Shown here piece after piece: positions 16,672-25,353 of a stretch of 64,000 bases of DNA (position 1 is the first letter of the stretch; each line of letters begins with the position of its first letter). A program made the position numbers and the translations under genes. This DNA comes from Nonomuraea helvata (GTDB lineage Bacteria; Actinomycetota; Actinomycetes; Streptosporangiales; Streptosporangiaceae). The notes beneath the pieces were generated by a model that saw only the letters and a list, made by a program, of their open reading frames with translations, made no database searches and was not told the origin of the DNA. The stretch is from positions 558,001-622,000 of the forward strand of contig NZ_BAAAXV010000008.1 of the NCBI RefSeq assembly GCF_039535785.1. The letters are read 5' to 3'.

Positions 16672-17985
16672 ATGCTGGTCGCGCTGGCCGTCGTCGTGAG
16701 CCTGCCATGGTGGCTGCCCGGCAGGGTCGTGGCGCTGCGCGTACGCGTGTTCAACCGGATCAACGGCGACGAGGGCATCCCCGTCCCCGGCGACCTCGTG
16801 GGCATCGACCGCTTCAAGGAGGTCTACTCGCACCCCAACGCGAGCGGGCGGAGCAAGGGCGCCGCGCTGTCGGACCTGTTCTGGTACTGGCTGTCGCCCG
16901 GCCCCGAGATGCACCAGGAGCACCTGGAGGCGGGCGAGCGGTACGACGCCGTGGCCAGGACGACGCGCGGGCTGCTCGCCGTGCCGCGCGCGGAGGCCGA
17001 GGAGCTCACGCGCCGCTGCGCCGCCCGCACGCTGGCGGGCCTCCGGGGGCTGGTGCGGCTGCGCGACGTGGTGATGCCGCTGTGGGCGGAGTTCTCGTAC
17101 GAGCTGGTGTTCGCCGAGCCGTGCCCGCGCGAGGCCCGCGACCTGATCGTCGGCAACGCCGACGACGTGGTCTCCTCGCTCAAATGCACCGGTCTGCGGC
17201 ACATGGAGCGTCGCCGGCGCCTGACCCGCTACCTGCTCGGCCGCCTGTCACAGGTGCGGATCCCCCTCCCCGCCGGCCTGTCGCCCCAGGAACAGGCGTA
17301 CTACCTGCACGGCGCCTTCTTCACCACCGCTGTCGTCCAGATGTCGGAGGCGACGGCCCACCTGCTGATGGTCCTCGCCCAGCACCCCGGCGTGCAGGAC
17401 GGGGCCCGCACGGGCGACGACCGCTACCTCGACCACGTGATGGCCGAGACGCTGCGGCTCTACCCGCTCTTCGGCATCGCCCACCGCATCACCACCGGCG
17501 AGATCCCGCTCGACGAGCACACCACGATCCCGGCCGGGGCGGTGCTCTGCTTCAACTACCCCGACTTCCACCGCGCCGGATTCGCCGATCCTGAGCGCTT
17601 CGACCCCGGCCGCTTCGCGCATTCTTCCCAGCCGGCCAAGGAGCTCAACCACATCCCGTTCGGGGTCGCCGCCAACCGCCCCTGTCCCGCCTGGCGGCTG
17701 GCCCCTATCGCCATGCGGACCGCGGCGCGGGAGGTCCTGCACCGGTACGCCCTGGACTCCTCGGCCGCCCACACCCGCTCCCTGCCCAACCGGGGACCGT
17801 GTCTGCTCACGCCGTTGGGCGCGCCCCGGCGCGTGCGGCCCGTACTCGCCTTCATGCGGGTCCGCGACCGCTGGGAGGACGTCTGGCGCAGCCTCGTGCA
17901 ACTCGTCCTCGGCACGTACATGGTCTGGGACGCCCGCCGGAAACGGCTCTGTGAGCGCCACTTCCACCACTCAGCGGAGAACTGA
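16672..17985 (+). CDS. Atypical cytochrome P450 with N-terminal hydrophobic segment
   Basis: 437 residues (a GTG 9 bases upstream is also possible). The K-helix 'ETLRLYP' (ExxR) and the 'FDPGRF' element are present, so it is a P450. Three features are unusual. The N-terminus is a hydrophobic segment 'MLVALAVVVSLPWWLPG', unlike soluble bacterial P450s. The I-helix region 'GAFFTTAVVQMSEA' lacks the usual acidic residue of AGxDT. The heme loop 'FGVAANRPCPAW' places Cys one residue later than FGxGxRxC and lacks the following Gly. A 45-residue basic/aromatic extension follows the heme domain. Non-monooxygenase chemistry, as in CYP74-like or other isomerase/dehydratase P450s, is possible. It begins 2 bases after the hydroxyacid oxidase stop. 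Confidence 0.85.
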   Translation: MLVALAVVVSLPWWLPGRVVALRVRVFNRINGDEGIPVPGDLVGIDRFKEVYSHPNASGRSKGAALSDLFWYWLSPGPEMHQEHLEAGERYDAVARTTRGLLAVPRAEAEELTRRCAARTLAGLRGLVRLRDVVMPLWAEFSYELVFAEPCPREARDLIVGNADDVVSSLKCTGLRHMERRRRLTRYLLGRLSQVRIPLPAGLSPQEQAYYLHGAFFTTAVVQMSEATAHLLMVLAQHPGVQDGARTGDDRYLDHVMAETLRLYPLFGIAHRITTGEIPLDEHTTIPAGAVLCFNYPDFHRAGFADPERFDPGRFAHSSQPAKELNHIPFGVAANRPCPAWRLAPIAMRTAAREVLHRYALDSSAAHTRSLPNRGPCLLTPLGAPRRVRPVLAFMRVRDRWEDVWRSLVQLVLGTYMVWDARRKRLCERHFHHSAEN

Positions 17986-17986
17986 C

Positions 17987-19309
17987 ATGCCCGTCCTCTT
18001 GATCGCCCGCGTCGCGGCCCCCGACCCGAACCTCGCCCTCATACTCAAGGTCCTGCCCGCCCTCGTCGTCATCCTGATCACGGCGGCGATCTGCGGCCGC
18101 CTGGCGCAAATGGTGATGCAGCCGCGCGTGCTCGGCGAGATGGTCGCCGGCGTGCTGCTCGGCCCGACGTTCCTGGGCTGGCTGTTCCCGGAGGCGCAGG
18201 CGGCCCTGTTCCCCCGGGAGGTCAGGCCGGTCCTGTACGTGCTGAGCACCATCGGGCTGACGCTCTACATGTTCCTGGTCGGCGCCGGCCTCGACCACAG
18301 CGCACGGACACCGGGCGAGGTCCGCAAGGCGTCCGCGCTGGCCGCCGCCGGCATCGTCCCCTCACTGCTGCTCGGCTTCGGCGCCGCGCTCCTCCTGTAC
18401 GACATGCTCTCGCGCCCCGAGGTCAGCCCGTTCCAGTTCGCCCTGTTCGTCGGCGGGGCGCTGTCGCTGACCGCGTTCCCCATGCTGGCCAGGATCCTGT
18501 ACGAACGCGGCCTGGAGAACTCGCCCATCGGCCGCCTCACCCTCCTCGCCGCCTCCATCGACGACGCGCTGGCCTGGTGCCTCCTCGCCGTCCTGTCGGC
18601 CATGCACCTCGGCTCCGGCCCCACCGGCGCGCTGCCCACCATCGGCCTGACCGCGGTGTTCGCCGTCGTGATGCTCAAGGTCGTCGCCCCCATGCTGCGC
18701 CCCCTGGGCAGGACCGTGGCCCGCACCGGCCGGCTCGGCGCCACCGGCATGTACGTCGTCATCCTCGTGCCGCTCACCGCCGGCTGGCTGACGGACTGGA
18801 TCGGCGTCTACTCGGTCTTCGGCGGCTTCTTCGCCGGCCTCGCCATGCCGCGCGACCCGGCGTTCCGCCAGGCGCTGCACGGCCGCATGATGGAGGTCGT
18901 CTCGACGCTGCTGCTGCCGGCGTTCTTCACCTTCTCCGGCCTGAACACCCATCTCGGCGGCATCGCGGGCGGCGGCATGGTGCTGGCGTTCGGGCTGATC
19001 CTGCTCGCCGGGTTCAGCGGCAAGTACTTCGGGTGCTCGCTGGCGATGCGCGGTCTCGGGTTCGGCCGCCGGGAGTCGTACGCGGTGGGCGCCCTGATGA
19101 ACGCCCGCGGGCTGATGATCCTCATCTTCATCAACATCGGCCTGGCCCAAGGCATGATCACCGACGCGCTCTTCGCCATGCTGGTGCTCGTGGCCGTCAT
19201 CACGACGGCGGGCGCCCTGCCGCTGTACAAGCTGGCCCTGCCCGAGCGCCTCGAGAACGCGACCAAGGTGGCCGAACCTCCCGAGCTTGTCAGGTCCAAT
19301 CCGTCGTGA
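17987..19309 (+). CDS. CPA2-family cation:proton antiporter
   Basis: 440 residues, about 12 membrane helices, with no cytoplasmic nucleotide-binding domain. The helix 5-type motif 'AASIDDALAWCLLAVL' contains the paired Asp-Asp of electrogenic CPA2 antiporters (NapA/KefB/GerN-like), and 'GGFFAGLAMPRD' with 'AFFTFSGLNTHLGG' are family landmarks. It exchanges Na+ or K+ for protons at the membrane. The ATG lies 1 base after the P450 stop with GGAG upstream, so it is the last member of the adenylating enzyme operon. Antiporters in biosynthetic clusters can support self-protection or pH homeostasis; direct export of the product is possible but unproven. Confidence 0.9.
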   Translation: MPVLLIARVAAPDPNLALILKVLPALVVILITAAICGRLAQMVMQPRVLGEMVAGVLLGPTFLGWLFPEAQAALFPREVRPVLYVLSTIGLTLYMFLVGAGLDHSARTPGEVRKASALAAAGIVPSLLLGFGAALLLYDMLSRPEVSPFQFALFVGGALSLTAFPMLARILYERGLENSPIGRLTLLAASIDDALAWCLLAVLSAMHLGSGPTGALPTIGLTAVFAVVMLKVVAPMLRPLGRTVARTGRLGATGMYVVILVPLTAGWLTDWIGVYSVFGGFFAGLAMPRDPAFRQALHGRMMEVVSTLLLPAFFTFSGLNTHLGGIAGGGMVLAFGLILLAGFSGKYFGCSLAMRGLGFGRRESYAVGALMNARGLMILIFINIGLAQGMITDALFAMLVLVAVITTAGALPLYKLALPERLENATKVAEPPELVRSNPS

Positions 19310-19391
19310 TCGCGCAGGTGAGCCGGGGTGCCTGCGGTTTCCTGACGAGTGGATCTTGTAATACCGCCAGTGGTGGTGTAACCGTGGTCAC

Positions 19392-20069
19392 GTGGCTGCT
19401 TCACCGGGTGCGGTCCGTGGGCTGCTGATCATCGAGGACGACCGCGAGCTTGGGCACATGCTCGTCGACCTGTTCACGGAGCAGGGTTACGCCGTCGATC
19501 TGGCGCTGGAGGGGCAGCGGGGGCTGCACCTGGGGCTGAGCCGCGCGTACGACGTGCTGATCGTCGATCGCGGCCTGCCCTCCCTCGACGGGATCGACCT
19601 GCTCCGGCGGCTGCGCCGGCGGGCGGTCACCACGCCCGTGCTCATGCTGACCGCCTTCGGCTCGCTCGCCGACCGCGTCGGCGGGCTGGACGCGGGCGCG
19701 GAGGACTATCTGGTCAAGCCGTTCGAGATCGACGAACTGCTGGCCAGGGTGCGGGCCCTGCACCGCAGGAACATCGACCACGCCAGGCTGCTGCCGCTCG
19801 GCGCGGGCTGGCTGGACTCCGAGTCGCACATCGTCCGGCTGCCGAGCGGCGAGCAGGTGGCGCTGTCGGGGCAGGAATGCCGGCTGCTCAGCGCCCTGGC
19901 GGCCCGGCCGCGGCAGGTGCACACCCGCACGTCGCTCCGGCAGCGGGTCTTCGACGGTGCCCAGAAGGAATCGATCGTGGACACGTACGTCTACTACCTG
20001 CGCAACAAGCTGGGATCAGGGGTCGTGTACACCGTGCGAGGCGTGGGCTACCGCCTGGGTGAGTTATGA
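19392..20069 (+). CDS. OmpR-family response regulator
   Basis: 225 residues. The receiver domain has the acidic pair 'IIEDDRE', the phosphoacceptor Asp in 'VLIVDRGLPSLDG' (residue 57 region), Thr in 'MLTAFG' and Lys in 'LVKPFE'. The C-terminal winged helix ends 'VYYLRNKLG...YTVRGVGYRLGEL'. It starts at a GTG without a clear ribosome binding site. Its stop overlaps the histidine kinase start (ATGA), so the pair is co-translated. It lies 82 bases after the antiporter on the same strand, so it may regulate or be co-transcribed with that operon. Confidence 0.93.
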   Translation: MAASPGAVRGLLIIEDDRELGHMLVDLFTEQGYAVDLALEGQRGLHLGLSRAYDVLIVDRGLPSLDGIDLLRRLRRRAVTTPVLMLTAFGSLADRVGGLDAGAEDYLVKPFEIDELLARVRALHRRNIDHARLLPLGAGWLDSESHIVRLPSGEQVALSGQECRLLSALAARPRQVHTRTSLRQRVFDGAQKESIVDTYVYYLRNKLGSGVVYTVRGVGYRLGEL

Positions 20070-21340
20070 GCCTGCCGGTGTTCGGCGGGCGGGCCGATCC
20101 GCACCGGCAGGACTTCGAGAGGCGGCTGCTGAGGCGGGCCCGCCGCCGCCTCACCGTTCAGGTCGCGGGCGCGATCTCCGTGGTGCTCACGCTCGGCGGC
20201 ATGCTGGTCTACTGCTTCGTGGTGCACCAGCAGGCCGACTCGGCGCAGCGCGACCTGGCCGCCGCCGCGACCGGTGCCTCCATCGACCACCCTCCGCCTT
20301 GCGTGTGGCTCTCCGAGCTGCGCGACGGCGCCGTGCGGAGCTCTCCCGGCGCGCCGGAGGAGCTCCCGGTACGCCTGGACCGCCTGGCCGCCGGCTCCCT
20401 GTCACGGGTCGAGGAGGTCGAGGTGGGCGAGCACGCGTACCTCATCCGCACCCAGCGGCGCGGCGACACGACGGTCCAGGCCGCGATGGACCTGCGCTAC
20501 CAGGTCGCGGAACGCCGGCGGCTGCTCCGCACGCTCGGCGGCGCCGAGGTCGCGGGCCTGCTGGCCGCGCTGCTGGTCGGCCAGGTCATCTCCCGCCGCG
20601 CCATCGCCCCGCTGGGCGAGGCCCTGGCGCGCCAGCGCCGCTTCGCCGCCGAAGTCAGCCACGAGCTGCGCACCCCGCTGACCCGCCTGCACACCCGCGC
20701 CCAGCTCCTGTCCCGCCGGCTGCGGGGCGACACGGACCGGATCCTGCTCCTCGACGAGGTCGACCAGCTCGTCACCGGCACCAGGCAGCTGGGCGAGGTG
20801 GTGGAGGACCTGCTCCAGTCGGCACAGTTCCAGCGCTTCCGCCGCCCGTTCGGCCCCGTGGACCTGGCGGTGCTGGCCTCGGAGCTGGCGGTGGCCGAGA
20901 ACGCCCGGGCGGAGGCCCAGGGGGTGACGATCGAGGTCCGATGCGAGGGCCCGGGCGACCACGTGGTGCGAGGCGTGGAGTCCGCGCTGCGCCGGGTGAT
21001 CTCGGCCCTGCTGGACAACGCGCTGGGCCACACGCGCGTGGGCGGCCACATCTGGATGACTCTCTCCAGGGACCGCGAGACCGTCCTGCTCAAGGTCCGC
21101 GACGACGGGGTGGGCCTGGATCCGGCGCAGGCCGAACGCCTTTTCACCCGGTTCGTGGGCGGAGGCTTCGGGCTGGGGCTGGCGCTCGTACGGGAGGTGG
21201 TGGAGGGCCACCGCGGCACCGTCACCGCGGACGGCCGCCCCGGCGCCGGCGCCACCTTCACCGTCCGCCTCCCGGCCGGCCGGACCGGCGCGCCGCCCCT
21301 TTGGGCGCCACCCGCCCGCGAGCCCGAACGCCGCCTCTGA
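20066..21340 (+). CDS. Membrane sensor histidine kinase
   Basis: 424 residues. There are two membrane segments (about 28-50 and 160-178) enclosing a roughly 110-residue extracytoplasmic sensor region. The dimerisation/phosphoacceptor H-box is 'EVSHELRTPLTRLH' near residue 207. The catalytic domain has an N-box 'ALLDNALGHT', a G1-box 'VRDDGVGLD' and a G2 box 'GGGFGLGLALV'. It phosphorylates the regulator at 19392, with which it overlaps by 4 bases. The sensor region contains one conspicuous 'HPPPCVW' with a single Cys. The signal is unknown. Confidence 0.93.
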   Translation: MSLPVFGGRADPHRQDFERRLLRRARRRLTVQVAGAISVVLTLGGMLVYCFVVHQQADSAQRDLAAAATGASIDHPPPCVWLSELRDGAVRSSPGAPEELPVRLDRLAAGSLSRVEEVEVGEHAYLIRTQRRGDTTVQAAMDLRYQVAERRRLLRTLGGAEVAGLLAALLVGQVISRRAIAPLGEALARQRRFAAEVSHELRTPLTRLHTRAQLLSRRLRGDTDRILLLDEVDQLVTGTRQLGEVVEDLLQSAQFQRFRRPFGPVDLAVLASELAVAENARAEAQGVTIEVRCEGPGDHVVRGVESALRRVISALLDNALGHTRVGGHIWMTLSRDRETVLLKVRDDGVGLDPAQAERLFTRFVGGGFGLGLALVREVVEGHRGTVTADGRPGAGATFTVRLPAGRTGAPPLWAPPAREPERRL

Positions 21341-21380
21341 GCGATCAGCACCTGCTCTCCGCCGCGATCAAGGGCCCTGC

Positions 21381-21386
21381 TAGGGT
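21381..21386 (+). promoter_or_regulatory. -10 box of a leaderless SDR transcript
   Basis: TAGGGT at 21381-21386 is followed by 7 bases and then the ATG of the SDR gene, with no ribosome binding site. This spacing places the transcription start at the ATG. Confidence 0.6.
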
Positions 21387-21393
21387 GCGGCGC

Positions 21394-22137
21394 ATGAGTG
21401 GGCGTGGAGTTCTTGTCACAGGTGCGTCGAGGGGCATAGGCAGGGCGATCGCGGCGGCGTTCGCCGCGCAGGGCGACCGGGTGGCGGTCCACCACCGGGA
21501 CTCGGCGAAGGACGCCGAGAGCCTGGTCGCGGAGCTGCCCGGCCAGGGTCACGTCATCGTCCAGGCCGACCTGGCCGATCCCGAGGCGGCGCGGCGCATG
21601 GTGGACGCGGCGGCGCGGGAGCTGGGCGGGATCGACGTCCTGGTGAACAACGCCGGCGTCTACTTCCTCCACCCCCTCACCGAGACGTCCTACGACGAGT
21701 GGCGAGCGGCCTGGCAGCGCACGCTCGACATCAACCTGATCGGCCCGGCCAACGTCACCTGGTGCGCCGTCCGGCACATGCCCGCCGGCGGCCGCGTGAT
21801 CAACGTCTCATCGCGCGGCGCCGTCCGCGGCGAGCCGGACGCCCCGGCCTACGGGGCGAGCAAGGCCGGGCTGAACGCGCTGGGCCAGTCGCTGGCCATC
21901 GCGCTGGCCCCGCGCGGGATCGCGGTGGCCGGGGTGGCGCCCGGGTTCGTGGAGACGGACATGACCAACGAGTACCTCAAGGCCCCGAGGGGGGAGGAGA
22001 TCCAGGCGCAGAGCCCGTTCGGGCGGGTGGCGCGGCCCGACGAGATCGCCGCGGCCGTCGTCTACCTGGCCTCCCCGGCCGCCGAATGGGCCAGCGGCGC
22101 GGTGCTCGACCTCAACGGCGCCTCCTACCTCCGCTGA
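21394..22137 (+). CDS. Short-chain dehydrogenase/reductase (classical SDR, FabG-like)
   Basis: 247 residues with the full classical SDR set: cofactor motif 'TGASRGIG' at residues 9-16, 'NNAGVY' after strand 4, catalytic Ser in 'INVSSRGAV', 'YGASK' with Tyr and Lys (about 150-154), and a C-terminal 'PAAEWASGAVLDLNGA'. 'AVHHRD' after strand 2 lacks the acidic residue of NAD-specific enzymes, which suggests NADP(H). The substrate is unknown. It follows the two-component system by 53 bases but has its own leaderless promoter, and converges with the cyclase gene ending at 22147. Confidence 0.92.
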   Translation: MSGRGVLVTGASRGIGRAIAAAFAAQGDRVAVHHRDSAKDAESLVAELPGQGHVIVQADLADPEAARRMVDAAARELGGIDVLVNNAGVYFLHPLTETSYDEWRAAWQRTLDINLIGPANVTWCAVRHMPAGGRVINVSSRGAVRGEPDAPAYGASKAGLNALGQSLAIALAPRGIAVAGVAPGFVETDMTNEYLKAPRGEEIQAQSPFGRVARPDEIAAAVVYLASPAAEWASGAVLDLNGASYLR

Positions 22138-22146
22138 CCCGCGAGA

Positions 22147-25100
22147 TCAACGGAGCCGCCGCTCCAGCAGCAGTGCCCCGCGGCCGGACAGCAGCGAGGC
22201 GCACCATTTGCGGAGGTCCGCCGGCTTGGGCCCGCTCATCGACTTCTGCTCCAGCAGGTCGGCCCAGTCCAGCAGCGACTCCGCCAGCATGAGCGGCACC
22301 CCCTGCCGCTCGTGCACCTCGGCCGCGGCCTCGAAGTGCTCCGCGGCCCGCTGCGGCGAGCCCATCGTCACGCACAGGTGCGCCAGGTAGTGGTGCCCGC
22401 AGTGGTGGGCCACCGTGCCGTGCCCGAACGTCTCCCCGTCGGAGGCCAGCGCGTCGTACAGCTGTCCTGCCAGCTCCGCCCGCCCCAGGCGGGAGGCGGC
22501 CACGGCGAGGTTGTCCAGGGCGGGCCGGTGGGCCATGTTGCGCGGCGGCGTCGCGCCCCCGTACGCGAGGATGCGCTCCAGCAGCGGAGCCGCCTCCTCG
22601 TCGGCCATCTCGCACAGGTAGCGCAGCACCGCGTGGACCGGGTCCACGCGCGGCGCCTGGGCGGCGCGGCGGAGCCGGTCGCCCAGCTCCCACAGCCGGC
22701 CCTGCAGCCGCCGGATCTCGGCGATCTGCTCCGAGAAGATGGCCACGGCCTCCAGGCGGCGGCCGATCTCCGAGCCGAGCCGCATGGCCGACACCGCCTC
22801 CGACTCGGCCTGCGCCAGGTCGCCCTGCATCAGCGTCAGCCCGGCCTTGGAGTAGCCGATCAGCCAGTTGAGGTGCGGCTGGGCCAGCCGGTGCGCCAGC
22901 TCGTCGGCCCTGTCGAGCAGGGTCGCGGCCTTGGTCACGTCGCCGTGGTCGAGCACCGGGGGAGTGCGCTGCACGTACGCGTGGAAGAGCGCCAGGTCGT
23001 CGCCCGTGCGGCGGGCCGCCTCCAGCATCTCGTCGCCGTCGCGGTGGCGCTGGTGCAGCGGGTCGGCGGGGATGATCGTGAGGCTGCGCAGCCCGAGCAC
23101 GCCGGCGAGCGTGCGCGGATCGCCCGACTTGCGGGCCAGGGCCACCGCCTCGTCGCTCAGCGCGAAGCGCCGCTCGCCGTCGGGCGCCCAGATGAGCTCC
23201 GAGGCGAGCTTGGCCGCCAGGAGCGCCCTGGTGCTCAGATCGGTGGAGTCGACCAGCCTGCGCGCCTCGGTCAGCAGCGCGATGCGCTGCTGGTCGGGCG
23301 CCGCCGAGATGGTGGAGAAGCCGCGGTCGCCGCCGAGCGCCGCCATGACGATCAGGTCGTTGCGCTCGCACTGCCTGGCCAGGTCGGCCGCCTGCGCCAG
23401 CGTCTGCCTGGCGTCAGGGTCGCCGGCCAGCCACTTCGCCCTGCCGCACTCCACCAGCAGCTCCGCGCGCCGCTCCAGCGTGGCGCCGGGGAAGTCCTGC
23501 AGCAGGTCGAGCACCCGCTGGTACCAGGTGACCGCCTCGCGGTGCGCCAGCCCGGCCAGCGCGTGCTGGGCGGCGCGCGCGCCCGCCTCGGCCGCGGCGC
23601 CGACGCGGGCCGGGTCGTGGCCGTGCTCGGCGGCGGCCATCAAGTGGGCGGCCACGACGTACGGCCGGGTCTCCATGGCACGCGGATCCGTCTGGCACAG
23701 CGCGTCGGCCACCCGCCCGTGCAGCAGCCCGGCGCGCGGGGCGGAGAGCTTGGAGTAGAGGGCGTTCCTGGTCAGCTCGTGGGAGAACTGGCAGGCCCCG
23801 CCGTCCGACATGGTCACCAGGCCCGCGCCCATGGCCTCCTCCACCGCGGCCACGAACCTGCCCTCGTCGAGGTCGAGCCCGAGCCGCAGCTCCGCCGAGT
23901 CCATGCGCTCGCCGACGGCCAGCAGGTTGACCAGGTCCCTGGCGTCCGGGTGGAGCTGCGCCAGCCGCGCCATGACCATCCGCGTCACCGAGTCGGGCAC
24001 GGTCAGCGCGTCGAGGTCCTTACCCGCGGCCAGCTCCCTGACCACCTCGCTGATGAGGAACGCGTTGCCGCCGGTGATCCGGTGCAGCAGCGCGGAGTCG
24101 CCCCCGCCGCGCACCTCCGCCAGCGCGTGGGAGACCTCGTCCGGCCCGAAGGAGGGGACCTCGATCAGGTGGCCGTCGGCGGTCAGCTTGTGCAGTTCCG
24201 GCATGGCCGATTCGACCGGCACGGGCCGGGAGGTGGCGAGGACCAGCAGCGGCAGGGACTCGGAGTCCCACATGAGGGCGTTCAGCATCTGCAGCGACTC
24301 CAGCGTCGCCCACTGCAGGTCGTCGATCACCAGCAGCACCGGCCGTACGGTGGTCAGACGCTCGATCAGCGTGCGCGCCGCGGCCATCAGGTGGTAGCGC
24401 TCGGACACGGGCTCGGTGGCCGGCGGCACCTGCAGCGACAGCGGGGGAGCGGCCAGCGAGGGCGCGAGGCGGACGAGCTGGCCGCACTGCTGGTCGACCC
24501 CGGCCCGCAGCAGCAGCGCGGGCGAGGTGCGGGCCAGCCGCTCCACGGCGCCGGCGATCGGCTCGTACGCCTGCCGCGCCGGATCGGTGCACCGCCCCGC
24601 CAGCACCGTGAACTGCCGCTTGAGCGCCCGCCTGGCCACCTCCGACGCCAGCCGGGTCTTGCCGACCCCCGGGTCACCCTGGAGGACCACCAGCCCGCTG
24701 CCGAACTCGGCCGTCGCCAGCTCCCTGTCGAGCGCCCGCAGCTCCTCGTCCCTGCCCACGAACGGCAGCACGTGGCCGTCGTCCAGCCACGGGGCCAGCC
24801 CGCCCATCTCGTGGTGGTCGGCGGCCTGCCAGTGCAGCTCGTACGTGTGCATCGGCTCGCGCAGGCCCTTGCCCGGCAGCCGACCCAGGTCCTTGAACTC
24901 GTGCCGGCTCCGCCCCTGCGCCAGCCGCCGTACGAGATCGGTGCAGAGCACCTGGCCGCCCTCGGCGATGGCGACCAGGCGGGCCGCCTCGACGGTCGGC
25001 AGCCCGCTGACGTCGTCATGGCCCCAGCACACGTCGCCCGCGGCGAGCGCGGCCCTGATGGAGATCTTCTCCAGGGCGCGCTCGTTCTCGTCGGCCACCG

Positions 25101-25353
25101 CCTGCTCCACCGCGATGGTCGCGTCGAGCCCGGCCGTCGCCGAGTCGAAGACGGCCATCAGCCCGTCGCCCAGGCTCTTGGTGAACGTGGCGCCGTTGGC
25201 CGTCACCACGGACCGGAGCAGCTGGTACAGGCGGCGGAAGACGACGTTGGCGCGTTCCTCGCCGAGCCTGATCCGCATGGCGGTGGAGCTGACCACGTCG
25301 GTGAAGAGGATCGTCGCCGTGGTCAGCGTGCCGGGCGCGTGCAGAACGGTCAC
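22147..25353 (-). CDS. Class III nucleotide cyclase-AAA ATPase-TPR regulator
   Basis: 1068 residues. An N-terminal class III cyclase homology domain (about 10-175) has metal Asp19 in 'LFTDVVSST', Lys59 and Asp63 in 'KSLGDG', and Asp114. At the transition-state position Asn is replaced by Val121 ('PTVEAARL'), while Arg125 is kept, so activity is uncertain. An AAA/NACHT-like ATPase follows, with P-loop 'GDPGVGKT' (about 227) and Walker B 'VLLVIDDLQWA'. About 550 residues of TPR-like helices complete the protein. There is no LuxR domain at the end. The GTG start overlaps the upstream MpaB-like stop (GTGA) and has GGGAGGG upstream. It lies in one operon with a Crp-family regulator, suggesting a nucleotide signalling unit. 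Confidence 0.9.
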   Translation of the reverse strand: MTVLHAPGTLTTATILFTDVVSSTAMRIRLGEERANVVFRRLYQLLRSVVTANGATFTKSLGDGLMAVFDSATAGLDATIAVEQAVADENERALEKISIRAALAAGDVCWGHDDVSGLPTVEAARLVAIAEGGQVLCTDLVRRLAQGRSRHEFKDLGRLPGKGLREPMHTYELHWQAADHHEMGGLAPWLDDGHVLPFVGRDEELRALDRELATAEFGSGLVVLQGDPGVGKTRLASEVARRALKRQFTVLAGRCTDPARQAYEPIAGAVERLARTSPALLLRAGVDQQCGQLVRLAPSLAAPPLSLQVPPATEPVSERYHLMAAARTLIERLTTVRPVLLVIDDLQWATLESLQMLNALMWDSESLPLLVLATSRPVPVESAMPELHKLTADGHLIEVPSFGPDEVSHALAEVRGGGDSALLHRITGGNAFLISEVVRELAAGKDLDALTVPDSVTRMVMARLAQLHPDARDLVNLLAVGERMDSAELRLGLDLDEGRFVAAVEEAMGAGLVTMSDGGACQFSHELTRNALYSKLSAPRAGLLHGRVADALCQTDPRAMETRPYVVAAHLMAAAEHGHDPARVGAAAEAGARAAQHALAGLAHREAVTWYQRVLDLLQDFPGATLERRAELLVECGRAKWLAGDPDARQTLAQAADLARQCERNDLIVMAALGGDRGFSTISAAPDQQRIALLTEARRLVDSTDLSTRALLAAKLASELIWAPDGERRFALSDEAVALARKSGDPRTLAGVLGLRSLTIIPADPLHQRHRDGDEMLEAARRTGDDLALFHAYVQRTPPVLDHGDVTKAATLLDRADELAHRLAQPHLNWLIGYSKAGLTLMQGDLAQAESEAVSAMRLGSEIGRRLEAVAIFSEQIAEIRRLQGRLWELGDRLRRAAQAPRVDPVHAVLRYLCEMADEEAAPLLERILAYGGATPPRNMAHRPALDNLAVAASRLGRAELAGQLYDALASDGETFGHGTVAHHCGHHYLAHLCVTMGSPQRAAEHFEAAAEVHERQGVPLMLAESLLDWADLLEQKSMSGPKPADLRKWCASLLSGRGALLLERRLR

